DNA from: Azolla caroliniana
Lineage: Eukaryota > Polypodiophyta
NCBI GenBank assembly: GCA_043228905.1
Contig: JBHGNT010000013.1
Coordinates: forward strand, 11,160,001-11,224,000
Length of the DNA stretch: 64,000 nucleotides
Direction of reading: 5' to 3'
Numbering within the stretch: the first letter of the stretch is position 1; each line of letters begins with the position of its first letter. The notes beneath the pieces were generated by a model. The model was not told where the DNA came from, searched no databases, and saw only the letters and a list, made by a program, of their open reading frames with translations. Made by a program: the position numbers and the translations under genes. Shown here piece after piece: positions 34,520 through 45,481 of this stretch.

Positions 34520-34744
34520 CGACCCCGCCTCCCATGTCATCCTCCACTTCATCTTCAACTCCCACCACATATTCTAGCTCGTCGAAGGAGATCAATTTGT
34601 CACGGATGAACAATTGGAGATAGAGAGATGGGGAAGTTGATGAGATAGGGAGATCGAGATGATGTGATGAGGTTAAAAGTGAGTTCTTCCTAGTGGGCTC
34701 CTATGTGGAGACCCAAGGGAATTGTTGTATCTGTGATGGCACCA

Positions 34745-35090
34745 TAAGATAGCGTTCAACCATCGATCACGTCAACTGGAATTGGGATGGTTATTTTGTT
34801 GCTTGGAATGTTGTGTTTTGACAGGAACTGCACGCTCCCGATGAACAACGCTTGGCCACAAACAAGCTTAGATCGAACACAGAAAAAATGGGAATGAATG
34901 CACGACACAAAGGAGAGAAGAGTACACAGGAAGTTTACGTGGAAAACCCAAACTAGGGAAAAACCATGGCAGCCCACAGGCTGCAAACTATCACTATGTT
35001 ACAATGTACAACAGTAAAGCACCGAGGCAACAACCTCGAGCTTTCTATCTTCGCCATAGGCGGTAGTTACAACAGAGGCAACAACCTCTT

Positions 35091-35136
<46 letters not shown>

Positions 35137-35950
35137 CACAGTTACGCGCTCTCTATTCTTGCACCAACAAGAATGACAACAACAATCATCAATACTTTCT
35201 CTGTTTGCCCTAAGTCATATTTATACTAATATGACTTTTCGGCTATTTACAAATATAGCCTCGATGGACTCTTAGAAACATATTTACGAATATGTCCCTT
35301 CATCCGGTGAGCACTTCTCACCGGGCCTTCACCATCCGGCTCTTGCCGGGTACTCCTCATCTGGTTCCCACCGGGTCTTCTGTAGTCGGGTACTCCTCAT
35401 CCGGTTCTCACCGGGTCTTCCATAGTCGGGTACTCCTCATCCGGTTCTCACCGGGTCTTCCGTAGTTGGGTACTCCTCATCCAGTTCTCACCGGGTCTTC
35501 CGTAGCTGGGCACTCCTCATCCGGTTCTCACCGGGTCTTCCGTAGCTGGGCACTCCTCATCCGGTTCTCACCGGGTCTTCACCATCCGGAGGGACCTGTC
35601 TCCCAACATGTTTTTGTGCAAACATGATGTCAATAAAGCAAGATGTAGCCCCAAAATCCAACAAAGCTTTTGTCTTCAGAGTGGTAGAGCCAAACTGAAG
35701 AGTGATCAGAAGCGTGAACCTTGTTGTTGAGGAAGTTGGTTGATAGGGCCCTTGACATAATTGTTGACTCTTGTGGTCCAGATGCACAACCCCTACTGCA
35801 ACTGGACATTGGAGTTTTCCTGTTGGCAGAAAATATCAACCCCATCCACACGATGTGGTGTTTGACGGGGTCCCTTTTTTGAGCAAGAGTGGATCAAATG
35901 GTCAGGGTTGCCACAATAGAGACATAAATTGTTGGCTTGTCGATGTTATC
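34745..35950 (-). pseudogene. Inverted Chr-E zinc knuckle-protease segment
   Basis: On the minus strand, opposite to the rest of Chr-E, lie a CCHC knuckle LCLYCGNPDHLIHSC (about 35880-35930), a linker, then protease KALLDFGATSCFID (about 35630-35680; the expected DSG reads DFG). The protease end NKITIPIPVDVIDG follows at 34756-34810. The LTR-B copy at 34819-35608 splits it. These are the parts missing between the plus-strand gag and RNase H, so an internal inversion is the simplest reading. A separate fragment of the same family is the alternative. Confidence 0.7.
34819..35608 (-). repeat. Solo LTR, family LTR-B, 790 bp, with 40-bp repeats
   Basis: Bounded by TGTTT target duplications at 34814-34818 and 35609-35613. 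On the minus strand it starts TGTTGGGAGACAGG. Its U3 carries an expanded array with a 40-bp period (about 35311-35590; units such as TACTCCTCATCCGGTTCTCA), and a long CT run is at 35094-35132. The expansion explains its extra length over the 536-bp copy. Confidence 0.9.
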
Positions 35951-35955
35951 GTTGC

Positions 35956-37800
35956 ATGTTAGTCAATGGTCGGTACCCAGTTTATGACAAAGAACTCTCT
36001 ACCATTATTGTAGCCTTTGAAGAATGACGTCCTTACTTAGTAGGCGCCCAACACTGTGTCTAGGTGGTGATCGATCACAGGAACCTCGTCTACTTCACCA
36101 CTACTCACATTTTGAACCAGAGACAAGTGCGATGGTCGACCTTCTTGGCTGACTACAACTTTGAATTTGTTTTTCGTCCCGATGCCCAACATGGTAAAGC
36201 CGATGCTATATCTCGGCGTTTGGAATTCGAAATCCGACCAGGAGATGAGACCTACAATCAACAATCACGTTGTCTCCTACAGCCACATCAAATTCAACTC
36301 TTTGCATCATATATGGGTGCAGATGAATCATTACTCAACGAAATAGCCATCGATACTACCACCGACAAATTTGCAAAAGAAATTAAGGAGAATCGAGTCA
36401 ACAAATCAACCATAAAGGAGGTACGAAATAGTCAAGACCAATTTATGTTTCGAGATGGTTTTCTTTTTTGGAACAACTTAATGTATGTCCCAGATGGTCC
36501 TTGTCGTATCCATATCATGAAGGAATGCCATGATGATGCCCTAGTTGGACATTTTGGCGTTGCAGAAACTTTAGAGTTTATCTCTAGAAGTTATTGGTGG
36601 CCGCAACCGTGGAAACTTGTTAAACAATTTGTGAAAACATGTGATATATGTACCCACGCCAAAGCAGTACATCATCGTCCCTACGGTCTACTTCAACCTT
36701 TGGCAATTCCAAGTAGGCCATGGGCCTCCATCTCGACGGATTTTATCACTGACCTTCCCGACATTGAAGGATTCAATTCAGTATTGGTGGTGGTGGATAG
36801 AATCACCAAGATAGCACATTTTATTCCATGTTCTAAAGCAATTTCAGGGATGGAAACAACAGATCTATTGTTAACAAATATTGTGCGCCTTCATGGTTTA
36901 CCGGATGACATTATCTCTGATCGTGGTCCCCAATTTATGTCTCATTTCTGGAAGCGCCTCTTCCAGACTCTTGGAACTTCCACAAAATGTTCGACAGCCT
37001 TGCATCCTGAGACAAACGGCCAAACAGAACGAGTAAATAAGATCCTAGAGCAATATCTCCGATGTATTATAAGTTATCAACAAGACGATTAGATCAAATT
37101 TCTTCCAACGGTTGAGTTCGCCTACAACAATACTCTCCACACATCAACTAGCGTAACACCCTTCTTCGCAAATTATGGGTTCCATCCACACTTTAGCATA
37201 GCTATCCCTGCTAGTTCTGTGAATCCATTTGCTGAAGAACGAGTTCGTCTGATGAAAGAAGCGCATCATGACCTATCCCTAGAACTCTCCATTGCTCAGG
37301 AACGACACATACAGAAGGCTGATCAACATCGGTGGCCTGCGCCTGGTTTTAAAGTCGGTGACATGGTCTGGCTATTACATCGGCATATTCTGACAACTCG
37401 CCCATGCAACAAACTTGATTACAAAAAGTTGGGTCCATTCTGCATCATTGATAAAGTCAACCCTGTGGCTTTCCGTCTTGCTCTTCCATCACACTACCGA
37501 ATTCACAATGTCTTCCATGCATCACTTCTTGCGCTCTATCATCCATCCTCAATTCTAGGAAGAAGCATCGAGCCACCTCCCCCTGTGGCTTTGGCAACTG
37601 GGGATGAATATGAAGTCGAGACCATTTTGGACTCGCGGGAGAGCCGGCGAAAGCTCAAGTATCTTGTATTATGGAAAGGATATCCCATCTCTGAGGCTAC
37701 ATGGGAGCCCACTAGAAATTTACTAAATGCCCCGAAGTGGTTCATGATTTTCATCTCCGATATCCTTACAAACCCGCACCTTCTTGAAGTCGGCACTTAA
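35956..37800 (+). pseudogene. Chr-E RNase H end, integrase and chromodomain
   Basis: A single frame with three stops: TGA 36025-36027, TAG 36061-36063 and TAG 37090-37092; two sit where Trp and one where Gln is expected. RNase H tail: VIDHRNLVYF, RRLEFE. Integrase HHCC finger: H and H in HDDALVGHFG, CDIC near 36640-36650. Catalytic triad: Asp in ISTDFITDLP, Asp in IISDRGPQF, Glu in NGQTERVNKILEQ. The C-terminus carries a GPF-type segment (KLGPFCIIDKVNPVAFRLALP) and a chromodomain at about 37605-37715 (EYEVETILDSR, YLVLWKGYPISEATWEP). The chromodomain would direct insertion to marked chromatin. Confidence 0.9.
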
Positions 37801-37811
37801 GGGGAGGATAA

Positions 37812-38177
37812 TGTCATGAACATTGACTCGAATGTGAACCTTAGGCCCTTGTATATATATATATTTCTCCTAGACAAACTTTAGACTTCAAACCTTTGTA
37901 TAAAGAGTGGTATGGTATGTAAGACCCAGTATGGACTCAATATGTAAGACTTGGCATGCAAGAATTAGTATGCTTGATATTATAGTATGTAAGACTTGGC
38001 ATGAACATGCTTATCATGCATCACTACATGTATAAAAAGGGTTGATCTCCCTTGTTAACATCAAGGAGATCAACACCAATCATGGAATAGATACTTTTAC
38101 TCATTGTCATCAACTTCTCGATCTCCCTATCTCATCAACTTCTCCATCTCTCTATCTCCAATTGTTCATCCGTGACA
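37812..38177 (+). repeat. Chr-E 3' LTR
   Basis: TGTCATGAAC...CCGTGACA after the purine tract AAGGGGAGGATAA. It includes a 25-bp local duplication (CATCAACTTCTCC...) near its end that the 5' LTR lacks, and repeats the AAGGAGATCAA motif. Confidence 0.93.
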
Positions 38178-38389
38178 GACATAGCTAATTAACTAAGCAA
38201 AAAGTTGAATGTACTTTAGTTGTTTGCAAATTATTGAGAATATTAAAAAATGATCACAAATAAGTTAAAATTAAATGTGTACCATAAATAGTAATATTAG
38301 AAGGGTTTAATTATTTAGTAAATTCCTAGGTGGATTCAATGCCCCGTTATGCATGATCAATCACATTGGCAACATGTTTGGTATTGTTT

Positions 38390-39035
38390 CTCACTCATCA
38401 TTCCCCTATAACCTCCCTTCTCTCGTACGTGTTTCTATCCGTCTTTGTAAGTATTTTTGTTGCAATCGCTCCATACCGTCTCTGCATGTATTTTTATTGC
38501 AATAGCTCCTTAGCACCTTTATTTGTATTGCCGTTGCAATCATTCATTATTGTCTCTATCTATATCGTTGTTACAATCGTTCATTCCTGCCTCTGCAAGT
38601 ATTATTGTTGCCTATAGTCATCACCGCCTCTACTAGTATCGTCGGTGCAACCGCCACCCTTACCCGCCTATCCAAGTATCACCGTTGCAATCACTCCTTA
38701 CTGCTTCTGCAAGTACCACCACTGAAATCGCTCACTTACTGCCTATGCAATTACCACTATTGAAAGTGCTCCTTATCAGCCTTTGCAAGTACCATTGTTG
38801 AAATCGCTCATTTACCGCCACTTCAAGTACCACCGCTAAATTTGGTCGTTACCCGCCTCTACAAGTACCACCATTGAAATCGCTCACTTACCACCTCTAC
38901 AAGTACCATCACTAAAATCACTCCTTACTCGCCTCTACATGTACCAATGTCGCAATCACTCAATGATTGCCTCTACATGTACCATTGCTAAAATTGCTCC
39001 TTATTGCCTTTGCAAGTACCACCGCTACAATGGCT
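38390..39035. repeat. Minisatellite, ~40-45 bp units
   Basis: About 14 imperfect units of the form CCTCTGCAAGTACCACCGTTG followed by CAATCGCTCCTTAC-type sequence. No coding frame is likely to be real. Confidence 0.8.
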
Positions 39036-39176
39036 CCTCACAGATAACATTCATTATTTTCCACCCTCTTGCGTGTGGTATAGTCATTCCTTCCTCTTGC
39101 ATGTGGTCAAGTTGATACAACATTGGCCACATTCATTATTTGCCCCAATTTATGTCTCATTCTTCTTTTGAATTAG

Positions 39177-39880
39177 CTAATTAGGATTTTTCAATGGAAG
39201 GGGAAGCAAAGCGTTTATCATGACCATTTCTTTTGGACTCCTGAAGGCCTTCTCGATATATTCTTCCAAATCAAATGTTGACCTCCATTCTTTTGTCATG
39301 TGCATTCTTTGATTGTCATATTGTTGACAGATTCGTTTCACAGCATCCAAGTTTTCGATTAATCCACTAGTGCCGTCATCATCTTTTAATACTATATCAA
39401 GCTTCATCCATTCATTTCGATTAGCGTACCTTAGGAACATTAACACTTTGTCCACCCCCACCAATCTTTTGCCACTTTCCAAAAGTCGGGAGAATTGACA
39501 CTCCAAATCTTGAAAAGATGCTAAAGCACTCTTGTAAGGCTTCTTTAATGCGACCCACTTGTCAAACTCATAGCGACTTGTGCCGATTACATCCTCGACC
39601 TCGAACTCTTTAAGCAATGCTATTCGGAAAATATCCCATGATATATAAGCTTCAAGAAGCTCTATAATTTGTGTATGTAGCATCGAGGATACCACTCGAC
39701 TAAAGTACCTTAATTTTGTTAGCTCGTGAACATTTGCTTGAAGCATCACGCATTGTATTCTTCCAAATAATCTGAGACATTGGTCCCATCAAAATTGTCC
39801 ATATGTATATACAAGTCTCTCAACTGAATATTGTGTGGCATCTTTTTCCCTCAGTAACTTCGTCATCATTCTTTCCATCA
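39177..39880 (-). pseudogene. Gypsy gag remnant
   Basis: The open minus-strand frame 39177-39749 (190 codons) reads like a plant Ty3/gypsy gag capsid: SWDIFRIALLKEFEVED, SRYEFDKWVALKKPYK, FQDLECQFSRLL, then a Leu-rich helical tail. Upstream, in other frames, HMDNFDGTNVSDYLEE looks like the gag N-terminus, so the start is broken. No protease or RT is seen downstream. The Cys knuckle is absent. Confidence 0.6.
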
Positions 39881-39924
39881 AAGCTCAACCGCATATTGTG
39901 CGGGACCATTGGGGACTTGAACCA

Positions 39925-40440
39925 GAGAGGATGGATGCCTCGAAGGATTATCAGTGTCAAATGATTGTCAAAGTTGAATGTAGGTCAGACTCGAAGGTAA
40001 TCAAAGTTAGGCCAGAGTCGAAGGTAGGCCAGACTTGAAGGTAGACTAAATTTGAAGGTAGGCTAAACTTGAAGGTAGCATAGACTTGAAGTTAGGCCAA
40101 ACTTGAAGGTAGCCCACACTCGAAGGTAGTCTAGAGTCGAAATTAGGCCAGAGTCCAAGTTAGGCTAGAGTTGAAGGTAGCCTAGACTCAAAGGTAAGAC
40201 AGAGTTGATGTAAGGTCAAAGTCGAAGGTAGCCCAAAGTCGAAGGTAGCCCAGACTCGAAGATAGGACTAAGTTGAAGTTAGCCTAGAGTTGAAGATAGG
40301 TAAGACTCGAAGGTAGGAAACACTCGAAGTTAGGCTAGAGTCGAAGGTAGTTTAGACTCGAAGGTAGGCCAGACTTGAAGATAGGTCAAAGTTGAAGTTA
40401 AGCCAAAGGCGAAGTTAGGTCATATTCAAATTGAGGACCG
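39925..40440. repeat. Minisatellite of ~20-bp GAAGGTAGGCCAGACT-type units
   Basis: More than 20 imperfect units (ACTCGAAGGTAGGCCAG variants). The right flank resembles that of the minisatellite at 32335-32525. Confidence 0.85.
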
Positions 40441-41095
40441 TTCAGAACAATGAAATGAGCATGAGATTAACATGTGACTGACCCAAAGATCTTGAGATTA
40501 TGAATTGGTTTTACAATATTAATTCTAGAAATGCTAGACTAAGGAAGAAATTCCCTTTATAAAATAGGGATTACAAGTTGTTGGGGTAAACGATTACAAC
40601 GGTGTTGAAATTCTAGAAATAAATCATAAACTACAAATCCTAAATTTCATGGCGAATAAGAAAATAAAACTTAAGGACAACAAACATCTTGTGCAGAAGA
40701 AGAAGAAGATGATGATGAAGAAAAGAATAAGAGTGAAGCTTTAAGGAGGGAATCCTCGAGTTTTTGTGTAAACTCTCAACGATCAATGGCCACGTCACCT
40801 CTTGTTGATGAGGGTTATACACGCCCTGTTGATCTACTAGCCTTGCTTCCCAATCCAGTAGAGCTTCTGCATCTCTCTCCTCCCTCCTTCCCCTACGTGA
40901 TGCATTCTCTTCCCCTTTTTTATAGGGTGGAGGGTTTTTTCCTAAATAAAAAGTATGTGCTTTTTTATTTTAACACACGCCATGCTTTTTCTTTCCTAAA
41001 TAATAATAATAATAAAGTCACAAAATATCTTTTCTCTTCACATCTTCGATCTATCAATCAAACTTTTTAATAATCCTAGTTTAACGAAATTCTTC
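40441..41095. other. Repeat flank and AT-rich spacer
   Basis: 40505-40600 matches 32600-32700 (CCCTTTATAAAATAGGG). GAA and AAT microsatellites lie near 40695-40720 and 41002-41013. No gene. Confidence 0.5.
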
Positions 41096-41099
41096 CTAT

Positions 41100-41945
41100 A
41101 CACAACCCACATCACGACAACGGACTTGGGGATTTTATACTACTTCCTTGGAATCAAAGTTTGGCAAACCTCAGTTAACATGACAACATAAGTATGCGAT
41201 AGAGATATTGAAGACATTTGGGATGATAAACTACAAGATGAAGTTGACTTTGATGGGGTTGAATCACATTCTATCCCAAGAAGACACTTGACCAATGGTT
41301 GTCATAAGGAAGTACATGCAACTTCTAGGGGGTCTAATTTTCGTATGCAATATTAGGTTGGATATTTGGTTTATAGTTGGTGTGGTAAATCGATTCAACA
41401 AGCCGAAGGAGAATCATTTGAAAGTTATGTTGTGTTTATTAAAGTACTTAGGGGGTACTTTAAATTATGGAATCTTCTACAAGCCAACAATTAACGAATT
41501 TAGTGGGTATTGCGACTCGAACTAAGCTAGAGATAGTAATTCCAATAAATCGATTTCTAGATATTGTTTTTCAGTATTTGAGTTGTTTCATGGAACAATA
41601 AAAAACAATCGACAATGGCACTAAGTTTGACAGAGGTGAAATACAAAGCGACATGTGAGATAGACTAGCTCAAAAGAATCCTTATGAATGTGGAAGTTCG
41701 GATGAGGACAACAATTGTACATAGGTATGCCAATCAAAGTCGTATGCTTATTGCTTGAACCTCGTGTTTTATGCATGTACTAAATACATAGAGATTCAAT
41801 ATCTCTATGTAGGACCTAATCGATCATCAAACTATAGACTTTGAGTACTATCCAACATCAAAATATGTTGTAGACATCTTCACAAAGGCATTCTGAGTAG
41901 AACAATTATAACAAAACCTTCAACAATTAGGAGATGACCTAATTC
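41100..41945 (+). pseudogene. Copia RT-RNase H remnant
   Basis: Fragments in several frames: DLGILYYFLGIKVWQT at the end of RT, then NHLKVMLCLLKYLGGTLNYGIF, NEFSGYCDS at the RNase H start, and VVDIFTKAF near 41870-41895. The copia order is clear but every domain is frameshifted. A plausible polypurine/LTR boundary follows near 41975 (CAAGTAGGGGTTGCAGG) but is not certain. Confidence 0.75.
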
Positions 41946-43760
41946 GATCTCAACTCAATGGGGTTGACCATTGACCTCAAGTAGGGGTTGCAGGTTAGAT
42001 ATAGTCAATGATCACCCCCAGTTGTCAGTTTATTACCACATGTATTCTTAGAATGCACATTTTGTGGTGGCACCCCAAATGACGAGTAATTGTTGTGCAA
42101 CCAACCATATGTGTCGATGAGGTGTCAATGTGGGAAACCATAAATGATTAAGATAGAATGTATTTAGGAAAGACGGAGGGTAATGGGATTGACAAGTCAA
42201 ATCGACCAAAAGAACATTCTCATAGTACTATCTAACACTAGTTGTTACCTAAGGAGCTAGGTCATATTAATTAATGACAAGTCCATTGACCATAAAGGAA
42301 AATCCCTACTATTATCAACTAACTTACACATTCAATGTGACAATAAGACCAATTTCGACGAATCCAAATCCCATCTTACCTCTAATGTGTTGGTGCACGA
42401 GAGGACTACCATTGTGAACTACTCTCATATGTATTAGAAAGTTTGTATTGACTTGTATTCGTCTTTTGTGAGTGTAAATTTATATGCCTATCTAGTCAAT
42501 TCTCAATATTTCTAATAGTTTATAGATATTGAATTCACTAGGGTGAATGGCATGATGGTATGAGCTCTATGATTTCATATGTTTTTTCAGAATTGTTGAA
42601 TTGAAGGTTCATGTAAATTTTGAAATTGCATATTTTATCTTAGACTTGTCAAATCGCAGATCCAAGACACTCTATGACATTATTTTGCATAATAACACCT
42701 ATATACCTATCAAAATTATGTTAACACGCATATGCCTAAACTTTTCAAAATGATGATAATAATGACCGAATGGAGTTGATGGCTGCCCAAGGTTCACCAT
42801 ATTCTTGTGTATGCAAGGTAAATCCAAATTTTGTATATTATCAATCCAGAGTAAGGCCATTTAGTGATGCCTCGATGCCTATTCATTTGCGTGAATGATA
42901 CATTCTAATCAGAATGGAATAAAGAATGGTTGATTTTGACATTTGTTATTACTTTGGCTCAAGTTTGACATAGCAATGATAAGTAATCCTAATGGCATTT
43001 TGAAGTATTCAAGTTCTTGATAACTTCAATGGCATTGTAATACTTCTATGAATGTATGAATGTCCACAAGCCTCTACTTTCAGGTCATGGAAGTACTGCA
43101 TCCAACTTTCACCAAATAGCAGCCTCTCTTCGTGACTCTCGATACAAGAGTTGTGGAAGACACAACATAATTTCAACAATTATGCGTGTTGGTGTTGTGT
43201 AAGTTGAGGATCACCATTCATGTCTCTTTATGCATCTAATGGGTAGCATAGACCACAATTTTGATTTAGAAACCTTCCTTGATGCAACAGTTTTTTTGGC
43301 CCCGTCTCTGATTCACTAGTGAACCTATTTATAAACATCCTCAAACTAAAAGGCAAATCATTGGATGAATAATCCAATAAACACCAATGTGATCTTTAAC
43401 TGGCTAACGTAACATTTCCCACTATGATAAAAAATTTAAATACAATGGTAAATAAAGTACATTCCAAATGTTGGCACTCATCATGTAATACATTTAATTC
43501 ACACATTAAATAATGAAAAGAAAAACAGGGTAGCCACAATTCAGACATTAAATAATGAATGCAAAATAAGACTGGCTTTATTAGTACATCCTCAATGATC
43601 CTTCCAGAAACGTATACTCTAATGCCTAATGCCATTCATAGATCGACTTGCAACCTCGTTTACCAAGATAGGAATCATAATGCTCTTGCAAAGAAAAGTT
43701 TACTGTTTACCCAATTCTTTACAAACACATCAGGGTTGCTAATGAGATGGCAAAGCAAAC
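41946..43760. other. Intergenic, no gene seen
   Basis: Probably starts with worn LTR of the copia remnant. The right end (43080-43760) is the 3' flank of the PPR gene. Confidence 0.5.
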
Positions 43761-45290
43761 TTAAACATCCTTGTTAGGGTCTTGAATATGTGAATCTCGT
43801 TCACGGATAAGGCTCTCTCTTCTTCGCAAAGTATGCAGAGCTTGTTGGAAGCGTCTCACACTAGATATACAACCTTTCTCCATCAGGTTGTCTAGGAAAG
43901 GCTTCGCTTCTCCCAATCTATTTGCTTTGCTTAGAGCTTCTAGAAGCAAAAGAAATGTGCTGTCATCCACGAAGATACGCTTCTCCGTCACATACTTACA
44001 CACTTGGAGAGCCTCATCTATCATACCTATCATGGTCAATTGTTTCAATAACACTACACAAAATGCACCCTCAGCTTCAATCCCTTCCCTCTGCATCTCA
44101 TTGAAAAGATTATATGCATCTTTATATCTATTTTGCTTACAAAGAAGAGATATAATAGAGCCATAACAAGCAAGTATCGGTCGACACCCTTTCTTTTCCA
44201 TTTCCAAAAAGAGTTTTTTGGCTTCATCTGCTTTTCCTTGTCTACATCGACCTCGTATCATCGTGGCATATGTGAAAGCATTAGGAAAACACAATCCAGA
44301 GAATATTCGTTTCTCTAGTTCTGCTGCAGACTCCATATTACCACTTCTAAAGAAACTCTCAAGGAGAGCATTGCAAACACTTGTACTGATAATACCAGAT
44401 TTCTCAAACCTTTCTTGAAACAAAGCTTTTACTTGGTCGGTATGGCCGGCCCTACAAAGTCCATATGCAACTATACTTGTCGTGACCTCGTTAGGTTGCC
44501 AGCCATCTCTCCTCATTCTATCAAACATATCGAGAGCATCTAACACTTTTCCCTGCTTTAGGTAGATGCTCATAATGGTATGATATGTGGTTTGATGAGG
44601 TCGGAATCCATACTTTTGCATAGAATCGCATACTTCCAATGCTTCCTGACATCTATTTGCTTTGGCATAGGCCACACTTACATAATTGAAATAATGTGGC
44701 TTCAAACTAGCATTCTGCTCAATCATAGCATCAAGCAGTTTATGTGCTTTATCAACCTCTCCAGCATTACAAAGACTATGGATTCTCTTCGAATAGGCGA
44801 TAGAGTGTGGAGGGCTAAGCCAACTCTCACCCATCAAGTCTCTTAGAAGCTCGTCTGAAGCTTGATGCAATGCAATGGCACCTTTGCTTTGTAGAAGTTT
44901 ATCTGAATCTCGGCATAACACTGTCGCAGCTTTGCTCTGTATACCTTCATCCAAAGGTTGGCCTAATGCAATTATTTCTTCTGTCTGTAGAAGCTCATCT
45001 GAACCATGTTGTAATGAAATTACCCCTTCACTTCTTAATACCTTATTGGAGTCTTCGTTCAACGCAATTTTTCCCTTTCTTTCTAGATCCTTAGAGGGCC
45101 CAATTGTTGCTAACGCCTCATTGATCAGGCCATCAATCCGCTTTTCATCATTATTAATTTCCACCTCCTGGTTTAAAGAAACAGGGACACAAAAGCGGCG
45201 TGCGCTTATGATGCACAAAGTGTAGTTAAAGCAAAAACACTTCTTCTTGATAAGCATCAATCTTCTTAACAATATGGGGATAGTGGCCAT
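43761..45290 (-). CDS. P-class PPR protein, probably organelle-targeted
   Basis: An intact, intronless 509-residue pentatricopeptide-repeat protein. PPR proteins bind organelle RNA one base per repeat and act in RNA stability, splicing or translation. The N-terminus (MATIPILLRRLMLIKKK..., basic, no early acidic residues) looks like a mitochondrial or plastid transit peptide. Residues 72-151 are five exact-length 16-residue repeats, not PPR. From about 162 to 480 there are about nine 35-residue PPR motifs, for example YHTIMSIYLKQGKVLDALDM and FTYATMIRGRCRQGKADEA. There is no E, DYW or SMR domain. The start is the first ATG of the frame. The specific RNA target cannot be read from the sequence. 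Confidence 0.9.
   Translation of the reverse strand: MATIPILLRRLMLIKKKCFCFNYTLCIISARRFCVPVSLNQEVEINNDEKRIDGLINEALATIGPSKDLERKGKIALNEDSNKVLRSEGVISLQHGSDELLQTEEIIALGQPLDEGIQSKAATVLCRDSDKLLQSKGAIALHQASDELLRDLMGESWLSPPHSIAYSKRIHSLCNAGEVDKAHKLLDAMIEQNASLKPHYFNYVSVAYAKANRCQEALEVCDSMQKYGFRPHQTTYHTIMSIYLKQGKVLDALDMFDRMRRDGWQPNEVTTSIVAYGLCRAGHTDQVKALFQERFEKSGIISTSVCNALLESFFRSGNMESAAELEKRIFSGLCFPNAFTYATMIRGRCRQGKADEAKKLFLEMEKKGCRPILACYGSIISLLCKQNRYKDAYNLFNEMQREGIEAEGAFCVVLLKQLTMIGMIDEALQVCKYVTEKRIFVDDSTFLLLLEALSKANRLGEAKPFLDNLMEKGCISSVRRFQQALHTLRRRESLIRERDSHIQDPNKDV
44838..45077 (-). repeat. Five 48-bp (16-residue) repeats in the PPR gene
   Basis: Units such as EGVISLQHGSDELLQT, KAATVLCRDSDKLLQS and KGAIALHQASDELLRD follow one another without gaps (residues 72-151). 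The period is exact, while the sequences are diverged. Confidence 0.85.
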
Positions 45291-45435
45291 TAAAGATGTG
45301 GTTTAATTTGTTGATAATGATCTCTTCCACAACCACATCATGTGATTGAGACCTCAAACAAGATCCATCTGTCTGATATTTTGGTTTATTGATAACCATG
45401 TCTTGCAAAGGATCATGGCCGCAAATTCTCTTCAT
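45226..45435 (-). CDS. Possible upstream ORF overlapping the PPR start
   Basis: A 69-codon frame starts MKRICGHDPLQDM at 45435, upstream of the PPR ATG (45290), and overlaps its first 65 bases in another frame. If the mRNA begins above 45435 it would reduce PPR translation. There is no evidence that it is conserved. Confidence 0.25.
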   Translation of the reverse strand: MKRICGHDPLQDMVINKPKYQTDGSCLRSQSHDVVVEEIIINKLNHIFNGHYPHIVKKIDAYQEEVFLL

Positions 45436-45481
45436 ACGTGGTCCTTATGACCAGAGGATAGGTATGAGATGGATGTGTTTA

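Larger units (their letters stand above)
33404..38177 (+). mobile_element. Chr-E, a Tcn1/sushi-like chromovirus, rearranged
   Basis: A Ty3/gypsy chromovirus with LTRs of 353 and 366 bp and perfect 5-bp target duplications GACAT (33399-33403, 38178-38182). By eye the LTRs differ by roughly a dozen substitutions plus indels, so insertion is not ancient. Order: 5' LTR, putative self-priming site, gag, an inverted zinc knuckle-protease segment interrupted by an LTR-B copy, RNase H, integrase, chromodomain, polypurine tract (AAGGGGAGGATAA), 3' LTR. Reverse transcriptase is missing. Confidence 0.9.

Noticed and set aside
38390-40440. Regular repeats that could suggest a CRISPR array
   Set aside because: Plant nuclear context, units adjoin without unique spacers, and there are no cas genes; these are minisatellites.
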